Of a DNA stretch of 64,000 nt, positions 52,001 to 64,000 are shown piece by piece; position 1 is the stretch's first letter; every line of letters begins with the position of its first letter. The position numbers were made by a program, and so were the translations under genes. The notes under the pieces were generated by a model. That model was not told the origin of the DNA. It did not search any database and was given only the letters and a program-made list of their open reading frames with translations. The DNA comes from Trichosphaerium sp. ATCC 40318 (taxonomy: Eukaryota; Discosea; Flabellinia; Trichosidae), in NCBI GenBank assembly GCA_038496445.1, contig JALMLS010000455.1, forward strand, positions 372,001-436,000. Direction: 5' to 3'.

Positions 52001-55000
52001 GCTATATCAAGACGTTTTGCTATGTTTTCTTGGCTTGCACTTGTAGTTTATACTCAGTTTGTTGTGAGCACTGTTTATGTTTGGCAGTTTACTTGGACGA
52101 CTAGTCTTGGAAATAAATATCCTGATCTAGTTATGCGTATAGGTACGTTAGAAGGACTAGAAGATTATTTAGATGCGAAATAAGTATCAAGGATTGTAAC
52201 ATTGCTTAGGTCTTCAACGTTTCGAAGATACAAGAATTTGGAATGGCATGATCAAAGATCTTATTATTTTCATATTTGCTATTCTTCAATGGCGTGTTAA
52301 TAAGTGGACAGAGTCAAAGTCATCAGGTAAGCATAGTGCTGTTACTATTAAAATATAATTTAAGCTCATACTTAAAATAGAGGTACAGAATGCTGAAGCC
52401 AAGTTACCGAGCTGGATGAGACTGGTACGTACTCAGTTGAATAGTTATGGGGTTTTTTAACAGTTGTTATCAAGGTGGTAACATTTGTTGCTGGTGTATG
52501 GGAATATCTTGGGCTTGTTGCATGTTATGTTGCACTTTGGTGTGTTGCCATTATAGGAACACAAAGTGTTGTTGGATTATTGTACGTTGGTCGTATTACT
52601 TCTGTTCTTGTTTTGTTTCGTCTGCTCTGGCATGTTGCTTATTCTATGCTTTCCGTAGTTACCTTGCGTTCTTATTCACTTGCTTGTGCGTTCATATGAC
52701 AACGTTAGACTCTGTTAAGCATTTGAAACGCTACTGGTTGTTCATTGTTTTCTTCAGTGGTATAATTTTGATCGGTACGTATTTCTGAACCAAAATCGGT
52801 TTATTTATCGTGTCTTATAGGCCGTTATGTCTATCAATTTCCAGTTGTTGCAAGCAAGATATCGGACTTCTACGGAAAGAATAAACGTATCCATACACTA
52901 CACCTTCTTTTTTTTTGTGCTTTTTATTCATTGAACATTTTGTTTTTCTCTTTAACTCATAAACAGCAATTACTCTTGAAGAGATTGGATTAGTTCTGTA
53001 CAGTACGGATAAAACTGATCGAGAAACGGCTCCTCTATTTGTGGGGTTAATTGGCAATACTCTTATATTTGTATTGACTGTCGTTCAATTCACCCTCATG
53101 GTCAACAGCGGCAAGGTGAAACCAATTACAAAAAAACCCCAAGTACTTTTTCCTAATCTCTATTAGGAGCGCGCAGCTGCTCTACGCATGCTTAAAACTA
53201 CACCGATGCTTATGCAAGTCATAGCATTTTTCAGAAGGCTTATGGTCCTTCATATGCCTAAAGTGGCCACTATTGTACAAACATACATGTTTATGGTTAT
53301 TTGGTTTCTCATTTTTTCTGTCTTAGGTTTTGCTTGTCATTGCGTTACAGTACCTCAAAGTATTACACTTTGCATTCATATTTATAGTATTGGTGTGTGT
53401 TCCGTTCCGTTATGCATCTGACCATATTGGTATACCTATCTTAGTGTACACATGGGTATGAACTCAAATTTCTTGCTGTAAGCTTTACAACTTATCATCT
53501 TTTTTTTTTTGATAGGTTCTCATCTTTGCACAACTTACTTATCAATTCTCTGGATTTGACAAAGTAAGCGCTATCCAAAAAGCATTGTTGTTTTGGTTGG
53601 GTATATTGAAAGAAAAGAACAGGTACGAGATTCTTGCATGAAAATGCGTCAAACACTCTTCAAATGGGTTTTTTTCGGTTTTCTCGGTTGTTTTTTTAAT
53701 CATTCCTTGTTTTCCTTGCTCTGACTGTTTGAACTTAAAGGTGGAAGCTTGTAAGCCCTTATTTGTATATTACGATAGTACTTATACTACAACGATTGGC
53801 TTATTTTTGGAAACGTGATGATAGAAAGCAACAGTCACTTAAGAAAGATGTTCTTGCTTTTGATAAATATACAAATGACCTTAAATTATTCGTATACCCA
53901 CGTACCTATGCAGAGTCTAAACACAAGCTTCTTGATAGTGTAAAATGGTATATTTCAAATGCATTCACCCTTCATGGATGGGAGGTACGTAGCTTAAATT
54001 GTACCAGAGCAGTATTGTTTACTGACGACTTGTTAGTTGTGGTGCTTATGTTTAGTCATTGGAATTCTGGTTCGTTATGATATCATGGGTCTGATCTTTG
54101 CTATTGTTCTTGGTATTTACTCTGTTGTATGCACTACAAGGTATCAAGGAAGAACAATTACATGAAAACAAATACCATTTTCTTTGAAGAGGTTTTTTCC
54201 TTAATTTTTGTTTTAGGCCTAAACGAACTTGGGGAATGAGACTTTTACTTGTTGTAATGTCTTTCTCTATGATGTTTCAGTATGTATTCGATAGAGCGTT
54301 CCGGTTACCACCTGTCATACCAGGAGGTGCGATAAACTAAAGCTATATCATTCTGACCTTTGTTAAAATAGATAACACAATACGAGTATGGGATTATCCT
54401 CCAGATCGATGGAATTCCACTTGTAGGTGGGGAGACCCTGCAGCTTATTTGTTACTTGATGTAGCTCCTCCACAGTTTATGATATGTACGTTCAACCCGA
54501 CGAACATCTATTTCGTTGATTTTCGTTTTTTGACCCGAACGATTAAGCTCTATTGTCTTACTTATGTTAAGGTGACTATCTCATTATATTCCTTGGATCT
54601 ACTTTAGTCTATAATTCTACAATGGAAAATACTACAAAGTTACAACAAAGTGACTATTACTATCAGATATTCGTTGATGCGTCTGATCTCCGTAAATACA
54701 AACTTGACAAAAAAAAAGATATACCAATGTACGTTCCTTAACTCTAAGGGAAAAAACTATTTTTCAGGATTTTGACTATGAGGACATACACATGTTCTCA
54801 TTTAGTAGAATAGCATTATTGTTAACTAATTTCGGGTTTTTTATTCAGGGCTTGGATGAAGTCTCTCAGATTTTTGTTTTATCGATTTTCAGTTTACTGG
54901 ATATTGATTTTTGTATTCATCGTTGGTACAATTCAAGCAGATGTACTCTCCTTGGGATATCTCATATTCTCTCTGTATTTCCTAAACAGGCATGAGAGGC

Positions 55001-58000
55001 TTTTCAGAGAGAGAAATCTGAGGTGGAGATGGTTTAGATTGTATAACTTTATAGTTATCTTTGTTCGCGTCTTTTATCAATTTCCTTGTGTTCCTGTACG
55101 CAATGCACTTGGTTTTTTATTCCCTTGTTAACTCAAGAATTTTATGTTAGGCTGCAAATGAAGGCGATATTGATTGGTATGAAGTTCTCGGACTTACAAA
55201 AGTCTACAGAGTTGGTAATGAGAGAGGAAGTATTGCTGATCGTATAATCGCCTTTGATTTGATTATATTCATTCTTTTGGCTTTCCAAAGACGCGTACGT
55301 TGTTATATGACTAATTCAACGTCTTATACAATACACCAAAACCACAGCTGTGTAGTGTTCGATGTGCACGTGCTTATTTCTGTTCATAGTTGTTTAAAAA
55401 AGCAGAATGGGAAATTGTACTCAAAGACATGCGTATACAGCATGAGACAGCTGCTTCTATGGCTCGATTACGTTATAATGAATATCAACAACGTAAACAT
55501 GAAAGAAAGGAAGAAGTGAGACTTTTTAAGGCACAACGTAAACAGCAACTCGAACTCCGTAAGTACACGTTTTTGTAAAAAAACCACTCAAACATATCGC
55601 ACTCACTTGCGATCTCTTACACTCTTTTTTTGGAATAGTCCGTAAAGGTAGAGAGAAGATGCGTAACCTCTTCTTGACTCCAAGAATGGATAGAGAATCA
55701 GAAGATGATGATAGTCACATGGCTAAGCTGAAAAAGATGCGTCGCCTTTCACGTATTGGTTCTTCCTTGGGTACACTCAAAGATATACAGAAGCTTCACA
55801 ATGAGGGGTACACTAAAGCGTAGATTCTATGTTAATATTAACGCCATATAGGGCTCTGAAAGACTCTGGTATTGCTGACGATCTTGGTACCAGCTCTTTG
55901 CTTCGTACACCTTCTGCAGAAAGGAAAAAGAAAGTTCAATTTGCTCTTGACTTGTCTGATGTACAGGAAGAGGAAGATAAACCAAAAGAGAAGGATAAAG
56001 ATGAAGTAGAGCCCAAGAAGGAAGTTAAAAGCATAGTTAAAAAACCCGTAAAAGTCGATTCTGACGATGATAGTGGTGAGTTTGTTATCGAAATAACTTT
56101 TTTTTTTCTATGATTCTTTACTGAATTGGTTACACTAGACTTTGAAGAAAAGGACACAGCTGAATCTACAGACAGTGCTAAAGATATAATCGATGAGGAT
56201 GCAGACTCCGGTTCTAGTAGCACTGATCCAGAAGACTTCAGACTTAGCGAGTACGCTCTTCCCTGTTTATTTTTCTATTTTCTTATTTATTCCCTTCTGT
56301 TAACACGTGCTAGTATGAGCTCGTTTTTTGGTACATTGTTCATGACTGAGGATGACGAAGACGAAGAACAATCAAAACAGGATAAAAAGAAGCAGTACGT
56401 GTCGTGGCTAACTTTAAGCTGTTGTAAACTAATAGTGAATCCAAGAAAAAACAGAAGCAAATTACGAAAAAAATGCTTTTCTTTCATTGGTAGACAAACA
56501 GATAAAGTCATAGCGTTCTTTAAGCCTCACTCAATCCTCAAGATTGATAGTACGTACTTAAAAATAATCACCCTTGCTAACTCACATGCCCAAAACCAGG
56601 TTCACATCCACGATGGGTTCAATTATGGCGCTCTTTGTATGGTGCATTCACGCATCACTCACAGTTCATCGTTTACTTGACATTCATTCTTGCTGCATTA
56701 TTTAATGCTAACTTACTTGCTCTTGTATATCCTATAACATTATTTGGATACGCCATGCTGGAGAGACCTAGACCACCGAAAGTACGCTGTTGTTTCTCAT
56801 GGTTTTACTTCAAACCAAAACAAAATGCTATGATATTTTTTCTTCTCGTACTTTTCCTTTGTTGAGACTATGGGTGATGAAGTGGGTATTTTATTTCTCA
56901 CTACAAAATAATGTTTTGGCTTTTTTGTACTTTCTTTAACCAAACTGGTTGCTTATCTTATTTTTTTCTTCTTTAGATGTATTGGAAGTTGATTAACTAC
57001 TATGTTTGCTTTGTGTTGTGTGTCAAATTTATGTTTCAAATATCCTTCTTCTGTGTATGCCACAGCGCTACTTCAGTCACCTGGTCCACATACCCACATT
57101 GTAATGATGCTGCTACTTGTCGAACACGTATGTCAAAACTCTTTCTTTTCTAATTTCTGTTTTTCCAGCTTTGTTTCTTCTCCTGTTTATGACTTATGAA
57201 TACAATCATGTTGTTCATAACACGAGCTTATTTACCAAAAATTAATAACCCCTAGAACCGCTTGATGGTGATTACAAACCTGATTATCCAACATGGGTTG
57301 GTCTTGTAAAGAATGGATCTAAATCCTATATTATTAGGTACAAAAACAACTGCTATGTCCCACTACTGTTCCTTCTTCAACATGTTCTTTGTCATTTCGT
57401 ACTAACTCATTCCTTCAAGTGCATTTTGGGATGTTGCTGTATTGGTTGCAGTTTCTTTTCATAGATATTGGCTTGAAAAACAAGTGAGTGCTTTTGATTC
57501 CTTATTTCTCTCATTTTTTTTGATTGTTGTTGTTTATCCTTACGTACTTTAAAGGGTTTATGGGATGTCGTGTCTATGCACAGTGGCGAAAATCCAGACG
57601 CTGAAATAAGAAAGACAGAAGCCCGTGAAGCTAAAAAAGCAAAACAACTTCGTGAACAAGAAAAAAGAATACGACATGAACAACTATCTGGATCAGGAGA
57701 TGAAGGAGGTAAACCCTAATATTTTTATACTTGTCTTGTCCACTAGCTGGTCTCTTTGTTTCACGCCTCGTTACTATTCAAAGCATATTAGGTCTATAAT
57801 CAATACTCATGTGATCTTTTAGGTGACTTTTTCCATGATGACACAGACTCCGAGTATAATCCTTCTGATGACCCAGAAGATGTTGAAGATGATACAATAC
57901 TTCCTAGTGATGGTCTACAAGACCAAACCGAAGAAGAAGAAGAGGATAAAGATAAGCGTGAGAGCTTACTTATTGAGGATATTGATCCTCAATCTGAACC

Positions 58001-61000
58001 TGAAGAGAAAGATTCTTTGCTTGGTGACGATGATGTTACTGAAAAGACTGAGCTTTTGTCTCCACGGAAAAAGAAATATATACCTCCTCCTGAAACGAAT
58101 GTATTAAGAAAGCGACGCCACACTGTTACTTCAGGGCTTGATAGTCCTAAAGCAAGTCACTCAAGAAAAAGACGTACACTTGATGATGAAACAGAAGATG
58201 AAGATAATATTGCAATGACTGACAGTCGTGCGTTCCGTGATGATCGTGGTGATAGTGATGATGAAGAAGTGTACGCTGATGTCACTAATGTATTAATTAA
58301 TCTGAATGTTAGATTTACTCCTTGGGACTTTATAATGTTGAGCTTCGCTACAATGAAGCGATACTACAAAAGTACGTAACAAATTTTTTTTCATCCTGCC
58401 ATTAAACCTCTTTCTAGGCTTGCTTGATGAAGACCAAACTGGTACAGACCTTTATGTACCTTTATTTGTATTGGGTACGTGGTATATGGAACGAATTTAT
58501 TGGACCTGTCTCAGCCCTTTGGGCACTACAGGGCTGACAGTAAAACTCAGGGAGAAAAAACAAAGTCTAACTTTTTTTTTTTAGATCTTATATCATTCCT
58601 TGTTCTTCTATTTTATCCATCGGAATTTATTGGTGTTGATAATAATATAGCAACAGTACGCTTTATAATTTTAATAGCATTTATTGTCGTGATAAATGTT
58701 GTCTTGAAGCTAATTTTTTGTTTCTAGTATCTAGATCAAAATAGACTTCCTCTAGCCTTTGTTATGCTTCTTCTAGCTCAATTCTGTTTGATTTGTGTTG
58801 AACGTATAATCTTCCTTTTCCAAAGCGTAATATCTAAGCTATTACTCCAATACACGTTGTTGGTACGCATACAGTAGTTTTTCTAATCCACGTTTGAATT
58901 TGCTTTTTCTAACTCCTATCTCCGACAGGTGTTGTATCACTTCTTGTTGTGGTTCTATGTACCTACTACTAATAACAAGAATTACAATGAATTAAACTGG
59001 ATACAAGTCTTTTACTTTCTGAAGCTTATTTACTTCGTTGTATCAGGCCTACAAATCGCTTATGGGTAACCGGAATCACTAGTAATGTTTTCATTGAACT
59101 AATTTTTTGTTTTAAGATACCCTGCTCAAGGATCTTTGAGATTCATCACAAGTGCTCCAAATCCACTTTATATAAATTGGGGCGCATATCAAGTATACAG
59201 GTATAAAATTAAAAATTAGCTTGACAGTGTGGGAACGAATGTTTGAACATGTTCCTTGTTTTTTCTTATCTGATTTTTTTTTGTGCTGATGCTTTATCTC
59301 CCATAGAGCTATTCCTTTCTTGTTCGAACTACGTACACTCCTTGACTGGGCTGTAACACGAACTACACTAACATTTTATGAGTGGCTCAAACTAGAAGGT
59401 ACGTAATGAGAAGAACTAAATCCTAAACTTTTGTTGTACTCAACTTTTTGTTACTTCCTTAGATATTTATAACTACCTCTTCTTGACAAAGTGTCGTATT
59501 TGCCAAGAAAGAGCATTTGAGAGGTACATATTAGATGAATATTTCTCGATTAATGTGTTAATCCCTCGTAGAAAAGAAGGAGATATACAACCTCTCATAC
59601 TTAAACTTGTTATGGGATTTGGTTTATTCATTCTTTTGGTGTTTATCATTTGGCTTCCTCTCTTTGTTTTCATGCAAGGTAGTTTGTCAAATAAGCCAAA
59701 CCCAGTCACTTCTGTACGTATTAGAATACTTTACATCTTTTTAAATCCGAAACACTTCTTCTTGGTTACTAAACAAGTCAAAGTGTTATTACTTTCCTCA
59801 TTTGCCCTGTTGGTAAAAGTTTTTTGTGGATTACCTAAAGCCCTGAGGCTGGTTTTTTAAGCCTGCTTCTTCCATTTACAGTGTTAAGTTTTCTGTATAC
59901 TCCTTCATAATCAAACTAGCTTGTTTTGTTTTACTTCTCTGTCAGGTTTTTTTTTTTGATATTTGCGTTTTTGATAGGTTGATATCACTATGGGTATAGA
60001 TGGATATGATGCATTCTATACTGTTCGTGCAATGAGTGGAATAACAGGAGTAGAGAAGACAATATTTGACAAAATTGTCGGTGCTTACTCGGCTTCTCGG
60101 TTAATAGGTATGCCGCTGTAATCCAAATATTATCTACAACAACAAAGTTTAATGTGTCAAAAAATCCACCTCACAAAAACAACAAAAAAAGCTCGCGTAC
60201 CATTCCTTTGATACCCCAACACTGTTGGAAGCTGTTAAATCACCTCTTGGGGGTTTTGGGCGCCCTTTTGGTTGATTATTTACTAACTTTTTTTTTGCTT
60301 TTTAGGTAAAGGAGACCGGCAGGATACGCAGCAAGTTACGCTAGGGTCGGATAGTCAGCTGTTATGGCTGATATCCCCACCATCTTTGCAGCAATTCAAG
60401 ACAGCTCTAAAAGGACCTACTGCCCTACGTTTGTTCTACTCTGTAACGTTCACAAGGCAAAATCCACCTGAGGTATGTAACTATCTCTCAGAATATTTTA
60501 TTGTCCCACGTGATAGTTGTGGTGAAATGAACATCTAACTGATCTTCTACAAGATGTTGGAAATTAGCACATTTAGAACTTTGGCAAACATCACTGATGA
60601 AGATCGTGCCTCGCTTCTGAGTGTTCTAGAAGATCCAGAAAAAAACGAGTTTACAGCAAATGCTTTCTTTCCACGTGCTTTCTTAGTACCTGTTACAGGA
60701 GAAATACGGTATGTTGACACAAAAAGTAAACAGCAAATCAAAAAACCCAAAAAGTTGGAAAGTAATAGAGCCGGTCTATGAGCACTCTGTTGACTTTTGT
60801 TTGATCAGTTTTTTTTTGTGCTTATTTTTTTTTGTTTTAGGCTTTCTTCACCTACAAACGTTTTTCCTGTCAACTTCAACCTTATCCAAGATATTACATC
60901 TTTCAATGTATCTCAAGGACCTGGTAAACCTCCTAGAACAGTTGAACAGTATACTGTGTACTGGAAAATCTCACAAAACATAACAAGTGATGATCCGCTT

Positions 61001-61662
61001 GCACGTAAGTGTTCCTTTTGTTGCAACTTTACCTCCTTTTCTTACTTTTTTCTTTGTTTAGAAGATTCAAAAGTTAAGTTTGTTGTTGTATCTGTTGAAG
61101 TGCCTACATTCGGTCAACTAAGTTTTCTAGCTACTGGTGGTATTGTCAGTTTGTGTATCCTTTCACAACGAATTTTTTTTTTGATTTTTTTTTTTACTAC
61201 CAAACGGCTCGTTGTTTGCCTTGACTACTCTTTCAAGACACTATTTTCGTCCTAGCTGTTGGTCGTTTACTACGTACTGGTGTAACAGATATGTCACTTA
61301 GGATTGTATTCGAGGATATGCCTGAGGTAGACGAGATTATGGCTTACTGTGAGGTACATACTTTTTTTTTTCTGAAGAATTCTATTGAAAACGATTTTAC
61401 CTCTCACTATTGTTGACATTCCTTCTCTTTCATCTTTTACAGTTGTTGTTTGTATTTGATAAAATGAGGTCTTGGCTCACGTGTTTTTTTTTCCTTTTAG
61501 GATATCTTCCTTGCACGCCAAGATGGTGACTTTGTTCTTGAAGAACAACTATTCAGAGAACTAATAGAACTTTACCGCTCTCCTGAGCTTATTATTTCAA
61601 GAACAGTACTTCAAAAACCAAAGTTTGGGGTACCTAAAGATAAGAAAACAAAAGAGGAGTAA
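49072..61662 (+). CDS. Piezo-type mechanosensitive ion channel
   Basis: A huge multi-pass cation channel opened by membrane tension, with dozens of short introns. The start MTISLFVYTKVFALVLLIG and the next exon (ITAPSYIYLFSFLLH) match the Piezo N-terminal blade. EIIRLIAPDVAVC (about 49700) matches the conserved IRLVAPDLGVL. Many hydrophobic exons and acidic or basic linkers (51.5 kb, 55.9-56.4 kb, 57.6-58.3 kb) follow. Diagnostic C-terminal parts are AIPFLFELRTLLDWAVTRTT (about 59305-59370), KLEDIYNYLFLTKCRICQE, and the pore helix IIWLPLFVF. The cap region (LLWLISPPSLQQF, AFFPRAFLVPVTG, VEQYTVYWKIS) and ending IMAYCEDIFLARQDGDFVLE, with LYRSPELII, also fit. Some exon joins in the middle remain unchecked. 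Probably a single intact gene. Confidence 0.96.
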
Positions 61663-62099
61663 AGAAGAGACTATAAGAAATAAGCTGTAAACAAAAGAAA
61701 AAAAGAACAAAAAAAATTTCAAACAATAAACAATGTAATTAAAGCAACCGTTGTCCTTGTCTTCGCCTCAATACCATAATATCTTTAATTGCACTAAAAC
61801 ACGCACGTGTAGAGCAGACGGAGCATAGTTTTCTTCCGATTAAAAGATGAGTAAACGTACAACTCAGTTCTGAGCAGTCTGGGAATGAAGCTGAGCAAAT
61901 AATACTATTATTCCCGGTAGTCATACGTCAACTTTGTGTTGATATGAGATTTAAATGCGTGTTGTTTTAACAGTAGTCACGAACTACTACCACTCAAGGG
62001 TTTCAAGTACTACTGGCTTATTACACTGAAAATGTTTATGTAGTATTACCGCATATTCGTGTCATTCAAGTATTTACATAGGGTTTTTGTACTAAGATA
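61663..62099. other. Spacer between convergent Piezo and DNA ligase genes
   Basis: About 440 nt. A minus-strand ATG frame (61739-61924, MTTGNNSIICSASFPDCSEL) of 61 codons is open but unrecognised and contains a GTACG donor and TTTTAG acceptor, so it may be spliced or may be chance. Confidence 0.35.
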
Positions 62100-64000
62100 T
62101 CACGCAGCGCCAAGAAGTAAAGGTAATCTAGGTTTCCCGTTTTCTGTAATTTCTTGACATTTGAAACGAATTTTTGATCCGATTTCAGGTCGTGAGGGTA
62201 GTGTTACACCTCTACTAATTACAAAATCTACATTCTCACTTGTTTTACATAATAAACATCCTAACAAAACATCAACAAACTTCAGACCAGGCTTTTTTTT
62301 TGAAGAACAATTTTCTGACAAAAAAATCTGAAATGTATGGCATAAAAAACACTTACCAACATGATTTGTAGTTGTTCCATATCCAGTAACTGTAGCAATA
62401 CTTTCAATAAATATTTTTACCTTAAGAAGTTTATGTGTACGACCAGTAGCGTATCTATAAAGATAATTAAAAAATGAGTCAGTATTCAAAAAAAAGATTT
62501 AAAGAAAGCAAACATTTTGAAATCATTCACTCTCACACCTTCTCTTCTTCCCCACACCCTTTAAAATATCGGTTTTGAAATAAAATACAATGTGTGGTAA
62601 TACACAAGTATACAACAAAGGAAATACAAGGAAGGAAAGGGAAGTGAATGATAAAGAAGAAAAAAAGAGGAAAAAGTTACGAACAGTGTTCTTGGTTTGC
62701 TCAGCATTAAACCTTCTCCTCCTTTCTTTTCTATTTCTTTCAGCATTACTCTAACATGATCATTATCTTCTGCTTTTTTATGGTCTACCATTGTAATATG
62801 TGAGTCACATGGCTCTAAAACTTGTTTAAGATATTTCATCCTGTGTTCGAATAGTAGATCCGCTTTTGGGCAATCAAACACTTTGTATTCGATACAAGAC
62901 CAAAGATCGGCTAAAAAATAGTGAATACACAGTGTCAAACGATCAAAAAAGTTGTTATTTTTCTTGTAAGTGAAAGGCACAAGTCACAGCAAAAACTTTT
63001 GTTGAAAAGATAGTTGTGTGCAAAGAAAGTGCGCTTTCAGGTTGTTTAAACTTTCTCAAATCGCTTGCCTTTCACTACAAAGTAAAGGACGCATTTTACA
63101 AAGAAAAACCGTGAGGTGGCTGCAAATGGAAAATAAACTGTTTGAAACAAACGAATAAAAAACAAGATTTGATTATAACTTACAGCGTCTATTCATAACG
63201 ATGTTAGACGTTGAGTAGAACTTTCCTGGTCCACCATATAGCTCTCCATCAAGGTGATCATTTGGTAGAGTCTCAGTAAACCAATCAGGAGAAGAAAGTT
63301 TTTTACCACAACGTGATACAAGCGACCTTACAGATTAAAAAATAAGAAAAAAAATAAACTAGATCCTTTGTGACGCTTACTTTCCATCCCAATAAGCCCT
63401 GACGCCATCATATTTTTCAGAAACCCACCAACCAGTTACATCTTTAACACCATCCCACTATGTCGAAGTAAGTAATGACAACAAGAGGAGAGAAAGTATT
63501 ATATGCTTACTACTTTAGCCAACATTAACTCCGGTGCATCTGATGATCGAGTATTCTCAGGTGATATAGTTGACCAGTCTTCGAATGGATATAAGTTAGC
63601 TAATGCTCTGTAGAGAGAGTGATTATATCTAAGATCATTATTGAGAGATAGGAGGTATAGAACAGGAGAAAGAAGAAAAAAAAGAAAAAAAGAAGAAAAA
63701 AAGAGAAATTTGTTTTTATTTTTTCTCAAAAGAAACACACGCGTACTGCCTAAAAAATGCGCTGCCAACATCTTCAATATCTTCAGGTAGAATATTTTTA
63801 AAATCAGAGAGAGTTTTGACTTCCAAAAAACGAGCTATGGTTGATCCTAGATACTGTTTTTGGTTGTCTAGATCGTCCCAATACCCTCTCGGTACCTTAT
63901 CAAATGATTATGTTGATATATAAGATAAACTTCGCGCATACCTGACTAGAAAATCATAAATACGTGAAATCTTGTAAAAATTAACGTAATTTCGCAAAAA
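62100..64000 (-). CDS. ATP-dependent DNA ligase with N-terminal W-rich repeat (5' end beyond window)
   Basis: Nick-sealing ligase of the small viral/bacterial type. Motif I with the AMP lysine is SEKYDGVRAYWDG (about 63390-63425). Others are DHLDGELYGGPGKFYSTSN (about 63210-63260), GGEGLMLSKP (about 62690-62730), LLKVK (about 62420) and an OB-fold ending RPEIGSKIRFKCQEITENGK then PRLPLLL (62100-62210). The IGS and NGKPR endings recall Chlorella-virus and minimal bacterial ligases more than LIG1/LIG4. Upstream is the repeat seen in the nuclease at 20-22 kb: PRGYWDDLDNQKQYLGSTIA (about 63780-63900), then SLYRALANLYPFEDWSTI (about 63560-63625). More repeats may lie outside the window. Stop TGA at 62100-62102. 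Confidence 0.85.

Overview
The window is nuclear DNA of a unicellular eukaryote of undetermined lineage. Almost every gene is broken by short introns, mostly about 40-90 nt, often with a GTACG-type 5' splice site and a TTAG or CAG acceptor. Genes lie on both strands with short spacers. TAA, TGA and TAG all end recognisable genes, so the code is standard. The products (Piezo, mitochondrial Lon, PP5, eIF2-beta, PTPMT1, mannose-6-phosphate-receptor-like proteins, SNAREs) are eukaryotic, but nothing here fixes the clade. Gene models were spliced by eye. Domain calls are firm where motifs are quoted; exact exon edges are less so.

Layout. 0.1-4.4 kb: mitochondrial Lon (+). 5.9-8.5 kb: protein phosphatase 5 (-). 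8.6-10.1 kb: GNAT-like protein (+). 10.3-12.0 kb: folylpolyglutamate/dihydrofolate synthase (-). 12.2-13.2 kb: a small lysine-rich protein and a short eIF2-beta (+). 14.1-15.9 kb: alpha/beta hydrolase (+). 16.3-17.7 kb: F-box protein with 13 near-identical leucine-rich repeats (-). 18.1-18.9 kb: Rab-like GTPase (-). 19.6-22.7 kb: tryptophan-rich repeat protein ending in a restriction-endonuclease-like domain (-), with a tRNA gene on the opposite strand of one of its introns. 23.5-24.6 kb: a small ORF and a PTPMT1-like phosphatase (+). 25.0-28.0 kb: SNARE-like and GRAM-SNARE reading frames, possibly one gene (+). 28.5 kb: a small coiled-coil protein. 29.4-30.8 kb (-) and 36.2-37.1 kb (+): two relatives of the cation-dependent mannose-6-phosphate receptor. 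31.6-34.1 kb: NAD-dependent epimerase (-). 34.4-34.8 kb: NATD1-type acetyltransferase (-). 37.4-38.4 kb: secreted SOUL protein (-). 38.8-42.7 kb: PAS-domain kinase of the eIF2-alpha kinase type (-). 43.5-48.8 kb: phosphotransferase / M23 / class-III aminotransferase fusion (-). 49.1-61.7 kb: Piezo channel (+). 62.1 kb to the window end: small-type ATP-dependent DNA ligase whose N-terminal part carries the same repeat domain as the nuclease at 20-22 kb (-, truncated).

How they connect. The two MPR-like proteins and the SNARE genes point to endosome/lysosome-type sorting. The PAS kinase and eIF2-beta belong to the same translation-control axis but are not neighbours. The most unusual signals are the repeat domain shared by a nuclease and a ligase, a strong excess of the hexamer CACGTG, the GTACG splice-site bias, and a degenerate M23 domain kept inside a three-part metabolic enzyme.
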